A stretch of DNA of 17,960 bases from an uncultured Spirochaetia bacterium (GCA_937960625.1 CALGPD010000033.1:1-17960); one strand, 5' to 3'; counted from the first letter of the stretch, positions 5,112-13,770 are shown. Notes: a model not told the origin generated them from the sequence alone. Program-made: numbers and translations.

Positions 5112-7583
5112 TTAATCCCTGATTTCTATTTTTCCGGATTTATCATCCGAGTTTGTGCGCCTGCCGTTTACAATTCCCGTTGATTTAAACCATACAGTTA
5201 TTTTATCAATTTTACCAAGTATTTTAAGCGGAATTCTTACTTCAAGGGCTTTAACAAATATTATAGGAAAATACCGGTGTTTTTTTACTCTTTTCAACCT
5301 CCGCCCGCTAAATTTATACACGCTGCAATAACCAACTCCCCCTCTAAACATACCTGAACTATTATAGAACTGTATTAGATACCTGTTATATCCGGTGTTA
5401 ATTCTAAAAGAATACACTTTGCGGGTATTTTTTCTAACATTATTATGAAAACCCGCTGCGCAATAAAGTTTATCACCGGATAGTTTGGCTGCAATGTATT
5501 TTATGTCATAAATTTGAGAAGAAGCTCTGTAATCACCTTTTTCATCATCTACTCTATGTGTATATTCGTGTTTATTATAAATACCGTCAACAGCGTTAAC
5601 TTCTTTGGGCTTAGAATTTTTATCAACGGGATTAAAATTCCTTTCAATTTCATATATATCCGAATATCCGTCTCCGTCACTGTCGGCTTTGTATGGATTT
5701 GTTCCCAATGCCCTTTCAACAGAGTCAATAATTCCGTCATTATCGCTGTCAATACTACTTTTGCCAAAGGGATAATTTTTATAAACAAGCGATTTACCAA
5801 AGGCAGTAATACGTGTAAACAAATAACGCATATACTTAGCCGTAACTCCGCCTTTTCTTAGAGCATAAACCTGTGAAGGCTTAACTATTTCCCCTTGTGA
5901 ATAGTAGCTATAGCCAACGCCTTTAATCCTTATATAACCATTTCCAAATAGCTCTCTTACTTTATGATGCCAACGGGGTTTTACAAAATAATTGTGATAT
6001 ATCCGCGGTTTTTTACTTGGCCGCTGAATACTTACCCAGCGTTTAAAGAAAACGTTATAGAATAATGGCGAATGATGATGATATTGTTTTTGAGGAATAG
6101 ATTTTATCTGGTTAGCTAAACACGGTACACCTAACGCTTTGTATAAAGACATTTGAAAAAGCGTTGCCGTACAACAATCCCCTTTAAATTTACCCGCTGC
6201 TTTGTAAAGCCTAAGCTGATAATTCAACCATGTAAAATGATCCCATCTCCTTTTCTTTCCAAAATAATATTTATAATAAATACCTCTGTTGTATTCCTGT
6301 ATGGCTCTTAGATTATTTTGGTTATTTGTTCCTGCTTTTTTCCTGTGGACATCAATATTTGCGCGGTATATTAAATTCATTCTGGTAAATTTCTCAAGCT
6401 TAGTAGTAATGTGCAAAAGGGAATTCCCTTTGTGAAGATTATTGTTTATTAGAATTTTCCGCATTTTATATAAACTTGAAATCGTATCCGTGAACTCTTT
6501 ATAATATTTCAGAGTTAGTTTTCTTCTATAGCGGGGCCAATCCATATGTTTAATCCGGTATGCCCAATATACTTTAGGGATTATTCCCGTTTTGGATAAA
6601 TCGTATTTGATTTCCAAAGTCTTTTGCCACTTTATAATTTTTTTATATAAATAAAAATGCTTTTCAATATCCTTTAATATTTCCTGTCTAGTCTCATTAT
6701 CCGCGATTGAATATAAATAATTATTGGCTAGAGCAAGCGCAATTGTAATGGAATCTCCCTGAATGTATAAACCTTTTTGCAGTAAATACAATATTAATTC
6801 AAGGGCATAGTTTTTTTGATAAAGGTTGATTTTTAATCTATGGGAAGCATCAATACGGCTCATTATCCAGCGCATCCCTTTCAATCTCTTAACCAGCCTG
6901 CCTGTACGTTTATGATAAACACCGGCGCGGAATTCAATTTTATTTCCCAGCGAAGCACCGTGTTTACTCAAAATTCTTTTCAAAGGTATAACAGCCTCAG
7001 CAACGCGCGTTACTTTAGATTTAATTTTTATATAATGCTTTCTTGTATCCCCCTTATAGAACTTATACCATGCAGTTTTACCGTTCCAGCTAAAAAACAT
7101 CCGGAATAAAGATTTTCTGTTTTTATCATAGAATTTTATATAGAATGCTTCACCACGGTTCCGTTTTAACGGCCTTGTTAATGTTTTATACATAACGAAT
7201 AAATTATAATATTTATCAAGGTGAGCTCTGAATTCAATTAAATCAGCATTTGATATTCTAACATTATGTGCCGCATCATGGTATACCAAAGGAATATTTC
7301 TCCATTCTGTATCTATTCCGTCTATTTTAATTCTAATCTTTTCTGCGGCTTCATATTTTTTATAAACCTTTGGTAAAAGCGCGAGCATCATAGCGTCTTT
7401 TATATCTGAATTGCCGGAATTTAAATATCTTTTCAACCCCCTTAATGCAGCGGGTTTATTTACAAATGAATTTTGAACCTGAGTGATTTGATAATTAAGC
7501 GTTGATAAATCATTGATAGTATAAGAAAAAAGATTGATAGCATAGAATAATATAAATAAAAGAATAAAATTAACGCGTTTCAT
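5112..7583 (-). CDS. exported transglutaminase-like protein with CBM9-like ends and Ca2+-binding repeats
   Basis: An 823-residue protein. Residues 1-20 are a signal peptide (NFILLFILFYAINLFS). Domains in order: helices at 25-80; a CBM9/DOMON-like beta-sandwich at about 84-235 (opens IKIDGIDTEWRNIPLVYHD); a basic, Tyr-rich helical section to about 450; a transglutaminase-like core at about 455-525 with GDCCTATLF (Cys470/471), HHHSPLFYN (His502-504) and WVSIQRP, where the third catalytic residue, normally Asp, is Gln520; thrombospondin-3-type Ca2+-binding repeats at 611-650 (DSDNDGIIDS...GTNP...DSDGDGYSD); and a second beta-sandwich at 663-823 resembling the first. It should act outside the inner membrane, perhaps on surface protein or peptidoglycan-linked material. 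Whether it is a protease, a transglutaminase or inactive is open. The start is supported by AAGGGAT 7 nt upstream. Confidence 0.7.
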   Translation of the reverse strand: MKRVNFILLFILFYAINLFSYTINDLSTLNYQITQVQNSFVNKPAALRGLKRYLNSGNSDIKDAMMLALLPKVYKKYEAAEKIRIKIDGIDTEWRNIPLVYHDAAHNVRISNADLIEFRAHLDKYYNLFVMYKTLTRPLKRNRGEAFYIKFYDKNRKSLFRMFFSWNGKTAWYKFYKGDTRKHYIKIKSKVTRVAEAVIPLKRILSKHGASLGNKIEFRAGVYHKRTGRLVKRLKGMRWIMSRIDASHRLKINLYQKNYALELILYLLQKGLYIQGDSITIALALANNYLYSIADNETRQEILKDIEKHFYLYKKIIKWQKTLEIKYDLSKTGIIPKVYWAYRIKHMDWPRYRRKLTLKYYKEFTDTISSLYKMRKILINNNLHKGNSLLHITTKLEKFTRMNLIYRANIDVHRKKAGTNNQNNLRAIQEYNRGIYYKYYFGKKRRWDHFTWLNYQLRLYKAAGKFKGDCCTATLFQMSLYKALGVPCLANQIKSIPQKQYHHHSPLFYNVFFKRWVSIQRPSKKPRIYHNYFVKPRWHHKVRELFGNGYIRIKGVGYSYYSQGEIVKPSQVYALRKGGVTAKYMRYLFTRITAFGKSLVYKNYPFGKSSIDSDNDGIIDSVERALGTNPYKADSDGDGYSDIYEIERNFNPVDKNSKPKEVNAVDGIYNKHEYTHRVDDEKGDYRASSQIYDIKYIAAKLSGDKLYCAAGFHNNVRKNTRKVYSFRINTGYNRYLIQFYNSSGMFRGGVGYCSVYKFSGRRLKRVKKHRYFPIIFVKALEVRIPLKILGKIDKITVWFKSTGIVNGRRTNSDDKSGKIEIRD

Positions 7584-7664
7584 ATAAATCCCTTAAGTAA
7601 AAACTAAAGCTTTATACATTAAAATAATAAACAAAAATTAAAAAAAGGAAATGATGAAGTAGAA

Positions 7665-10052
7665 TTATTTATATTTAACAGCTAATAAAGTAATATCATC
7701 ATTTACTGATCCGTTACCGCGCCAATCATCAATATCATTGACTATATCTTTTATAAGAATTTTTATATCATTGCCTGATGCATTTTCAATACTCCGGCCA
7801 AGACGGGTTTCGCCAAATTCTTCTCCTTTTTTATTAAAAACCTCGAACAATCCGTCAGTAAAGAAAACAGCAATGTCTCCAACTTTAAAATCAGCAGTAT
7901 GCAGTTTGTAGTCAATGTTTTCCAATATGCCTACCATTCTGCCGCCTGCCTGCAAAGGCACTAACGAATTGTCTGTTAATAAAAACTGTTCAGGGTGCCC
8001 GGCAGAGGAATAGAATATTTTATTCTTTTTTAAATCAAAATCTATAATTACACAAGTGAAAAAAACGTTCAGATCAATATAATTTGTCAGAAAAAAATTA
8101 TTTAAAGTACTTAATATTATATTCGGTTTATCATGAATGGTTTTAACTTTATCATATTCGGCTTTAACAATCATTGTAGTTAAAGCAGCCTGTACTCCAT
8201 GCCCCGTTGCATCGGCAATAAATATTCTGTAATAATCCTTACGCATTTCATACACGCTGTATAAATCCCCTCCAACTTCCATCATTGGAGAAAAATATAC
8301 ATCATATTCCAATTCTTTTATATCTTTGGCATCAAGAGTTATATAATTAGATTGAATGTGTTTTGCCATCATTAAATCTTCATTCAATGTCCGTTCCGCG
8401 ATTGCTTTTTCAGTATTATCATAAAACATTATTAATACAACATCAATATCCCCTTGCTTATCAAATACAGGAGTAAACGTTATATTTAAAATTAAATCTT
8501 TCTTTTTTATAGCAGAATGCAGTATTACGTTTTCTTTATAAAAAGTACGGCCAGATAAAGATTGATTAAAAAGTTCGGGTAAGCCTGATTCCTCAACTTC
8601 CCTACTGTTAAAAAAATCATAATTGATAATCTGATTTTTATTATACCCTAAAACCTTGACACAAGAAGGATTAGTATAAATAGGATTATAATTGCTATCA
8701 ACAACGAGTACAGCGAACGGGGAATTCTCAATTAAATTTGAAGAAAACATTCTTTCTCTTAAAATTTCATCATATAATTTTGAATTTTTAATTGTAATTG
8801 CAATCTGGTTAACAAACCTTTTTATTGATTCAACATCTGATGCTGATAAATATATACTCTTTGTATGTGACGTTAGTGAAAACGCTCCGATTACTTCATC
8901 CTCTGATAAAATCGGCGTTAGCAATAAAGTTTTAATATTAAGCCTGTTTAAAAGTTTAACGTTGGATTTATTTTTAACCAGTTCTTCTTTAATATTAGTC
9001 AAAAATAATGTTTCATTTTCCAACATGCAGGATGGAAGCCAGCCGTATGCTTTATCGAGTGAATAAGACTTATTTTCTTTGCCCGTAAAATAATCGGCTA
9101 TTTCATCCGGAACATGGTATTTTTCAAGTGAATATGTTTTTTCATGAATTGAACAAAGATAAAGGGAACAGCCCTCAAATCCGAAAATATCTATTAAATA
9201 CTCAACTATGGCATCAAAAACTTTATTAAAATCAAGAGATTTTGAAATCTGTAAACTAATATTATTTAAACTTTCAATTTCTCTCTTAGCTAAAATCAAT
9301 TCATTTGTCTGTTTCTCAAGATTGGCTTTTTCCCTTTTTAGCTTTCTCGTTAATTGTATAGCGCTTTCTTCGTTTTGAATGATTTCCATAATTAAAATTG
9401 AAGAATAAACAGCAGGTATTAAAAAGAAAATATACTCTGTAATTAATATGCTCTTTATTATTTTATATAAAGCACCAAGATCGTTAAAACCGCTGAAAGT
9501 TAAGAGCACAATACTGATAATTGCAGTTTTTTGCCGGAAAGTTTTATTTCTTTTTAATGTAATATGCCTAATAATATGAGCAAACAAACTTACAAACAAC
9601 AGAATACTAAAAAAAGAGTATAAAAAGTTTTTTCTGGCAAACCGGTAAATCATATTTATATGTTCAAACCTAAGAACCCATACCGTGTCTTTTAACACAT
9701 AAGGAGTAAAAAGCGTAAATGCCGCAATTGATATAAACAAGGCGTTAATAACTATAACCATTTTATTAAGTTTTAACTCGCTAATCCGGTTAATAAAAAT
9801 ATTAATTATTGAAACGTTAAATAATAGGAAAAAGATTTTTAGTCTATGGTAAAGCACAAGGTTCTCATTTAAAGCAGTAATATTAGACAAACCTTGAAAT
9901 ACCGTAACCAAACCGCCTAAAAAATAGAGTAAAGTAATATAAAATACGTCAGCTCTGTTTTGTTTTTTAACAAAGAAGTAGCTTAAAAACAACAAGCCCA
10001 TAAATATGGAAACAACACCGAAAAAAAATGGTAATATATGTAAAAATGCCAT
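7665..10052 (-). CDS. membrane 7TM-GAF-PAS-PP2C (SpoIIE-type) phosphatase
   Basis: A 795-residue signalling protein. Residues 1-225 carry about seven hydrophobic segments (for example 3-28, 38-57, 72-88, 98-118, 142-164, 175-193, 205-225), resembling 7TM sensor regions of histidine kinases. A coiled coil follows (228-265), then a GAF domain (about 266-425), a PAS domain (about 436-550; NPIYTNPSCVKVLGY) and a C-terminal SpoIIE/PP2C phosphatase (about 558-795). The metal-binding motifs are intact: EVGGDLY (Asp596), FIADATGHG (Asp614), FFTDGLFE (Asp733) and the terminal NDDITLL (Asp785/786). It should dephosphorylate a Ser/Thr-phosphorylated partner, usually an anti-sigma antagonist (STAS domain). 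No antagonist, anti-sigma kinase or sigma gene is in this window. The ATG has AGGTG 7 nt upstream and a recognisable promoter lies about 70-100 bp upstream. Confidence 0.9.
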   Translation of the reverse strand: MAFLHILPFFFGVVSIFMGLLFLSYFFVKKQNRADVFYITLLYFLGGLVTVFQGLSNITALNENLVLYHRLKIFFLLFNVSIINIFINRISELKLNKMVIVINALFISIAAFTLFTPYVLKDTVWVLRFEHINMIYRFARKNFLYSFFSILLFVSLFAHIIRHITLKRNKTFRQKTAIISIVLLTFSGFNDLGALYKIIKSILITEYIFFLIPAVYSSILIMEIIQNEESAIQLTRKLKREKANLEKQTNELILAKREIESLNNISLQISKSLDFNKVFDAIVEYLIDIFGFEGCSLYLCSIHEKTYSLEKYHVPDEIADYFTGKENKSYSLDKAYGWLPSCMLENETLFLTNIKEELVKNKSNVKLLNRLNIKTLLLTPILSEDEVIGAFSLTSHTKSIYLSASDVESIKRFVNQIAITIKNSKLYDEILRERMFSSNLIENSPFAVLVVDSNYNPIYTNPSCVKVLGYNKNQIINYDFFNSREVEESGLPELFNQSLSGRTFYKENVILHSAIKKKDLILNITFTPVFDKQGDIDVVLIMFYDNTEKAIAERTLNEDLMMAKHIQSNYITLDAKDIKELEYDVYFSPMMEVGGDLYSVYEMRKDYYRIFIADATGHGVQAALTTMIVKAEYDKVKTIHDKPNIILSTLNNFFLTNYIDLNVFFTCVIIDFDLKKNKIFYSSAGHPEQFLLTDNSLVPLQAGGRMVGILENIDYKLHTADFKVGDIAVFFTDGLFEVFNKKGEEFGETRLGRSIENASGNDIKILIKDIVNDIDDWRGNGSVNDDITLLAVKYK

Positions 10053-10122
10053 AGATACACCTGATAAGATAAAAACCCTAGTTGAATTTCTACCGATAAT
10101 ACTTTATAGAATATATTTAAAA

Positions 10123-10151
10123 TTTATACAAGTTTTTTTTTGTTAATTCAA
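10123..10151 (-). promoter_or_regulatory. sigma70-type promoter for the PP2C phosphatase gene
   Basis: On the minus strand, TTGAAT (plus 10146-10151) and TATAAA (10123-10128) are separated by exactly 17 bp. The spacer includes a nine-A tract and a TG just before the -10. A transcript would start near 10117, leaving a leader of about 65 nt before the ATG at 10052. A perfect TTGACA lies slightly upstream (10165-10170) but its matching -10 (ATTAAC) is poor. Confidence 0.5.
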
Positions 10152-10187
10152 AATAAATATTCAATGTCAAAAGATACATGTTTCTTG

Positions 10188-10199
10188 CATACATGTATG
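10188..10199. promoter_or_regulatory. 12-bp palindrome CATACATGTATG upstream of the phosphatase promoter
   Basis: A perfect palindrome about 37 bp upstream of the -35 element, with a further ATACATG half-site at 10174-10180. Its position fits an activator or repressor site for the phosphatase gene. It also lies 56 bp downstream of the end of the first paaK-like gene. Confidence 0.35.
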
Positions 10200-10254
10200 T
10201 TAAAATTATAAATAAAAAAGGTTACAAAACTGATAATGATTTAGATATGCACTA

Positions 10255-11559
10255 TTAATCCATTTTGCGGTTATCAATAACCCTAACGGCTTTTCCCATA
10301 GACGGAGGCAGATGGCCGGGTTCAACGAGTATAATTTTTGGTGAAACCATGCATTCATCTTTTAGTTCTTTTTCAATCTTTTTTTGGATGGCTTTTAATT
10401 CTTTTAAATCTCCATGGAACATTTTTGAATAAAGTTCAACTTTTACGGTCATAGTATCGAGATGGCCGTCTTTATCGAGAATAATTTGATAATTAGTCCC
10501 CACTTCAGGGATTCTCATTAACACATGTTCTATTTGAGACGGAAACACATTAACCCCGCGGACAATCATCATATCATCAGAGCGCCCGATTATATGCTTA
10601 ATCCGTTTATGTCTTCTACCGCACTTACAACCTTTATCAACTATTACCTGCGTAAGGTCTTTAGTCCTGTAACGAATAACCGGCATGCCTTCACGCATTA
10701 ACGTTGTAAGAACGAGTTCCCCTGTTTCCCCATCATTCACCTGTTCTCCGGTTTCAGGATTAATTATTTCTAAATAATAATTATCCTCCCAGATATGCAG
10801 TCCGGTTTTATAAGGACATTCAAAACCTACACCAGGGCCGTTCATTTCGGAAAGGCCGTAGCAGTTAAAAGATTGAGCTTTGTATAATTCTTGAATCTTT
10901 TTACGCGTTGAATCTCCTGTAGGTTCGGCGCCATAAATTATGTATTTTATCCCTAAGTCAGAAGCGTTAATATTAAGTTCGTTTTTTAATACATCGGCAA
11001 CGTGTAACGCATAAGACGGTGTAATGTGAATTACACTAACTTTGAAATCCTGAATGAGTTTAATTTGCCTATGGGTATTTCCGCTTGAGGCAGGTATAAC
11101 CATCATACCTGCTCGTTCTGCTCCATAATGAAGGCCGAGGCCTCCTGTGAAAAGCCCGTAAGTCATCATATTTTGAAAAACATCACTATTTCTTATACCC
11201 GCCATATATATAGAACGGGCCATTAAATCGCTCCAAGTATCAATGTCTTTTTTCGTATGGAAAACAACAGTTGGCGTACCCGTTGTACCTGAACTTGCAT
11301 GCATACGGATTACTTTAGATTTATCAACAGCGAGCATGCCGTCAGGATAAGCTTTACGCAAATCATCTTTAGTAGTGAATGGAATTTTAACAATATCATC
11401 TAGGGTATTTAAATCGGAAGGTTTAAAACCAGCTTTTCTAAAATGGGTTTTATAAAACGGAGTTGTATACGCAATCTCCAAACTTTTTTTCAACCTCTCA
11501 AGCTGTAATTTTTGAAGCTCTTCACGGCTTATTGTTTCAATTTCTTCATTCCAGTACAT
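10255..11559 (-). CDS. paaK: phenylacetate-CoA ligase family protein (copy 1)
   Basis: An AMP-forming arylacetate-CoA ligase. Counting from the ATG at 11557-11559 it has 434 residues: SSGTTGTP at 89-96 (ATP phosphate loop), YGLSEMNGPG at 234-243, RYRTKD at 296-301, the paired cysteines CKC near 311-313, GRSDDMMIVRGVNVFPSQIE (325-344, hinge), and the catalytic lysine in SMGKAVR (Lys422) that makes the acyl-adenylate. An in-frame TTG at 11571 would extend it by four residues, but GAGG (11566-11569) lies inside that extension, 6 nt before the chosen ATG, and the length then matches copy 2 (433 residues). It acts in the cytoplasm on phenylacetate or a related aryl acid with ATP and CoA. It is separated from the ior operon by a stem-loop and so may be expressed independently. 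Confidence 0.88.
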   Translation of the reverse strand: MYWNEEIETISREELQKLQLERLKKSLEIAYTTPFYKTHFRKAGFKPSDLNTLDDIVKIPFTTKDDLRKAYPDGMLAVDKSKVIRMHASSGTTGTPTVVFHTKKDIDTWSDLMARSIYMAGIRNSDVFQNMMTYGLFTGGLGLHYGAERAGMMVIPASSGNTHRQIKLIQDFKVSVIHITPSYALHVADVLKNELNINASDLGIKYIIYGAEPTGDSTRKKIQELYKAQSFNCYGLSEMNGPGVGFECPYKTGLHIWEDNYYLEIINPETGEQVNDGETGELVLTTLMREGMPVIRYRTKDLTQVIVDKGCKCGRRHKRIKHIIGRSDDMMIVRGVNVFPSQIEHVLMRIPEVGTNYQIILDKDGHLDTMTVKVELYSKMFHGDLKELKAIQKKIEKELKDECMVSPKIILVEPGHLPPSMGKAVRVIDNRKMD

Positions 11560-11563
11560 CATC

Positions 11564-11570
11564 AACCTCA
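11564..11570 (-). promoter_or_regulatory. ribosome binding site deciding the start of paaK copy 1
   Basis: TGAGGTT on the minus strand places GAGG 6 nt before the second of two adjacent ATG codons (11559) and only 3 nt before the first (11562). This argues against the upstream TTG codon that overlaps it. Confidence 0.6.
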
Positions 11571-11632
11571 AGATTAAATTATTTTCAATTAGTTAATTTA
11601 ATATCCATCATAAAAAGATAATTTTATAAAAC

Positions 11633-11665
11633 TATTTCCCCGCAGCTAAAAGCTACGGGGAAATA
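11633..11665 (-). terminator. stem-loop terminator after the symporter gene
   Basis: TATTTCCCCG (11633-11642) pairs with CGGGGAAATA (11656-11665), and inside them AGCT pairs with AGCT around a 3-nt loop, with one C/A mismatch. The stem begins 5 nt past the symporter stop. On the minus strand it is followed by GTTTTAT, a short T-rich tail, so it most likely ends the ior-to-symporter transcript. It may leak into the second paaK gene. Confidence 0.75.
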
Positions 11666-11669
11666 TTAT

Positions 11670-13505
11670 TTAAAATTTAAAGCATTTATCAACGTGTTCT
11701 TGTTCAACAGGTTTAGTAAACATGCTTACAACCACAAATACAATTATACTTAAAGGTAAAGCAATAATCAGCGGGTCGACATGAGACATTATACTCTTTC
11801 CAAGAATAGATTTATAACCCAATTTCTTAACTGTGCCAGCATGAACGAGTAATAACCAGAATAAACTTACAACAAAACCCGTTGCGATACTTGCAATTGC
11901 ACCTATTCGTGTAGCTTTTTTCCAGTATAAAGCGCCAACTAGTGTGGGTAAAAATGCAGAAGCACATAAACCGAAAAATATCGCAGTAGCTGCTGCAATT
12001 ACACCTTTAGGAAGTATATACCCTAAAATTACAGTAATAATAATCATTATACCTACACCGATTTTCGCAGCTATAATAGATTTTTTACCGCCTGTTTCAT
12101 CTGGTTTTATCATACCCGTTGCTTCTACTATGTCACGGGAAATAGCAGTCCCCATAGCGTGAAACTGGCTTGATAGAGTTGACATCGCAGCGGATAATAA
12201 AGTTAACATGAATATATAGTTAAACCACTGAGGCATTGAAGTTTTTAGAAATGCCGGTATGATCTTATCAACATTACCTCCGGCAGCACCAATTGCAACT
12301 AAGCCCTGATGTTTTTCAAAGAAATATGCGTTTGATAATGAACCTACAACAAAAGCAATACCGGTCATAACTATAATAAAAATACCGCCGATTAAAACGC
12401 TTCTGTTTAACTCGCGGTTTGATTTTACGGTCATAAACCTTACGCTTAACTGAGGCTGTGCAAGTACACCGATACCTACACCGAGTACAATAGTACTTAC
12501 GATAAGCCACCAGATGGGTGTTCCGCCTTTAGGCATAGAATTCCATCCTCTGTGCCCGCCTTTTTTAACTCCGTTTAATATTAAAAACTGCAAATAATAA
12601 GGAGCAGTCTTTTTAAATATGACTTTATAATCTCCTTTTCTAAACCCGGAAGGCTCTTCACTAAGCTTGACTTTTGATATAGCTCCTAATTTACCTTTAA
12701 TACCTGCAATCTTTTTATTCGCAATAACAGCAAAACATTTTTTAATATATTCATCTGCTTGTTCATCATTCATCAGAACATGGTCAGCGGGTTTCTTCGC
12801 AATTCTTTTGATGTGTTTTTTCAAATGCGCTGGAGTTAAAACGGTTTTATAATTCGTATCCATTTTTTTATGTGCTTTGGAAAAACCGCCGACATTTGAA
12901 AGCGTAAAAATTAACAGAAGGAACATACCAACGAACATTATTGAACCCTGTAATGCATCTGTATACATAACGCCTTTTAGACCGCCCGCGATAACGTATC
13001 CGGTTATAATGAGTACAAATATAAACAGCGCGATTTTAAAAGAAATACCCGTTATACCTTCAAGGTGACGTCCTGCACCGATTAAAACAGCAGCAGCATA
13101 AATAACCATAAATAATATTATTACGGCAGTGGATACCTGAATAAACTTGGATTTATACCTTTTACCTAAAAACTCTGAAAAAGTATGAGCGCCTAAATGA
13201 TGGCTCATTGCTCTTGTACGTTTTCCGAAGAAAATAAAGGCGATAAAAATACCTACACCAATGTTAAAAAACGTTAACCATAACAAACTAAGGCCAAAAA
13301 GCCCGGCAACACCGCCAAATCCAACTATAGCGGATGTTGAAATAAACGTTGCCCCGTAAGACAGCGCCATAATATAAGGATGTACGCCCCTGCCTGCAAC
13401 CATATAATCTGCTGCAGTTTGTGTCGCCTTATATCCCCGCCAAGCTAAATAGGAGATTGCCAATAAATAAATAACAACAATTATTGATAATAATGTAATA
13501 TTCAT
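11670..13505 (-). CDS. sodium:solute symporter (SSS family) with enlarged loop
   Basis: A 611-residue integral membrane transporter of the PutP/ActP/PanF type, longer than the usual 480-560. Family marks are YMVAGRGV (34-41), SYGATFISTSAIVGFGG (49-65), GGLKGVMYTDALQG (174-187), QPQLSVRF (350-357) and SAAMSTLSSQFHAMGTAISRD (438-458), which carries the conserved Ser/Thr residues of the Na+ site. About 12-13 membrane helices can be traced. Between the helix ending near 203 and the one starting near 330 lies a Lys-rich soluble insert of about 125 residues (KKHIKRIAKKPADH, DEQADEYIKKCF). The substrate cannot be read from sequence; from its operon, a carboxylate such as an aryl acid is plausible. 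The ATG has a perfect AGGAGG 8 nt upstream that overlaps the stop codon of the small protein gene, so the two are translationally coupled. Confidence 0.88.
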   Translation of the reverse strand: MNITLLSIIVVIYLLAISYLAWRGYKATQTAADYMVAGRGVHPYIMALSYGATFISTSAIVGFGGVAGLFGLSLLWLTFFNIGVGIFIAFIFFGKRTRAMSHHLGAHTFSEFLGKRYKSKFIQVSTAVIILFMVIYAAAVLIGAGRHLEGITGISFKIALFIFVLIITGYVIAGGLKGVMYTDALQGSIMFVGMFLLLIFTLSNVGGFSKAHKKMDTNYKTVLTPAHLKKHIKRIAKKPADHVLMNDEQADEYIKKCFAVIANKKIAGIKGKLGAISKVKLSEEPSGFRKGDYKVIFKKTAPYYLQFLILNGVKKGGHRGWNSMPKGGTPIWWLIVSTIVLGVGIGVLAQPQLSVRFMTVKSNRELNRSVLIGGIFIIVMTGIAFVVGSLSNAYFFEKHQGLVAIGAAGGNVDKIIPAFLKTSMPQWFNYIFMLTLLSAAMSTLSSQFHAMGTAISRDIVEATGMIKPDETGGKKSIIAAKIGVGIMIIITVILGYILPKGVIAAATAIFFGLCASAFLPTLVGALYWKKATRIGAIASIATGFVVSLFWLLLVHAGTVKKLGYKSILGKSIMSHVDPLIIALPLSIIVFVVVSMFTKPVEQEHVDKCFKF

Positions 13506-13517
13506 ACTATTTTCCTC

Positions 13518-13703
13518 CTATTCAAATTCTTTCTCAATTTTTTCTTCTTCTACTGCCCATTTTTTATCTTCTTCAGTAGTCTCATCAGAGCCTTTATTCC
13601 AATACATAGCTCCGTAAACTACACAAGCAATAGTAGCAATTACGCAAAGTAAATAGGCCATCCAGATTCCCGGATCTTTAATACCCATAAAAGCTAGTAA
13701 CAT
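13518..13703 (-). CDS. small one-TM accessory protein of the symporter
   Basis: A 61-residue protein from the ATG at 13701-13703. It resembles the short 'symporter small accessory' proteins found next to SSS transporters: MLLAFMGIKDPGIWMAYLLC, one membrane helix (about 14-36), then YWNKG and a charged tail with EEDKKWAVEEEKIEKE. In-frame ATG (13721) and TTG (13724) codons lie further upstream, but GGGGG at 13711-13715 sits 7 nt before the 13703 ATG and nothing suitable precedes the others. Its TAG stop overlaps the ribosome site of the symporter gene. It probably stabilises or regulates that transporter, by analogy with other small subunits of Na+ symporters; this is inference from position and shape. 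Confidence 0.75.
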   Translation of the reverse strand: MLLAFMGIKDPGIWMAYLLCVIATIACVVYGAMYWNKGSDETTEEDKKWAVEEEKIEKEFE

Positions 13704-13710
13704 AATGTTA

Positions 13711-13715
13711 CCCCC
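13711..13715 (-). promoter_or_regulatory. ribosome binding site deciding the start of the small accessory protein
   Basis: GGGGG on the minus strand lies 7 nt upstream of the ATG at 13703 and inside the longer alternative reading. It favours the 61-residue form over the 67/68-residue forms. Confidence 0.5.
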
Positions 13716-13770
13716 AATCATCAAGATTTTTTATTTAGAAAGAAATATTTTCAAGCATTTTGTTCAATCA

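Noticed and set aside
5514..5861. Plus-strand open frame of 115 codons inside the transglutaminase-like gene
   Set aside because: It is opposite a domain with clear Ca2+-binding repeats and lacks a ribosome site; it is a shadow of the real gene.
8692..9066. Plus-strand open frame of 124 codons inside the phosphatase gene
   Set aside because: It is antisense to the GAF/PAS region, which has firm family sequence; it is composition-driven.
11569..11571. TTG start for paaK copy 1
   Set aside because: It overlaps the GAGG ribosome site that serves the ATG at 11559, and the added residues are not part of the family.
13719..13724. Upstream ATG/TTG starts for the small accessory protein
   Set aside because: No ribosome site precedes them, while GGGGG is well placed for the ATG at 13703.
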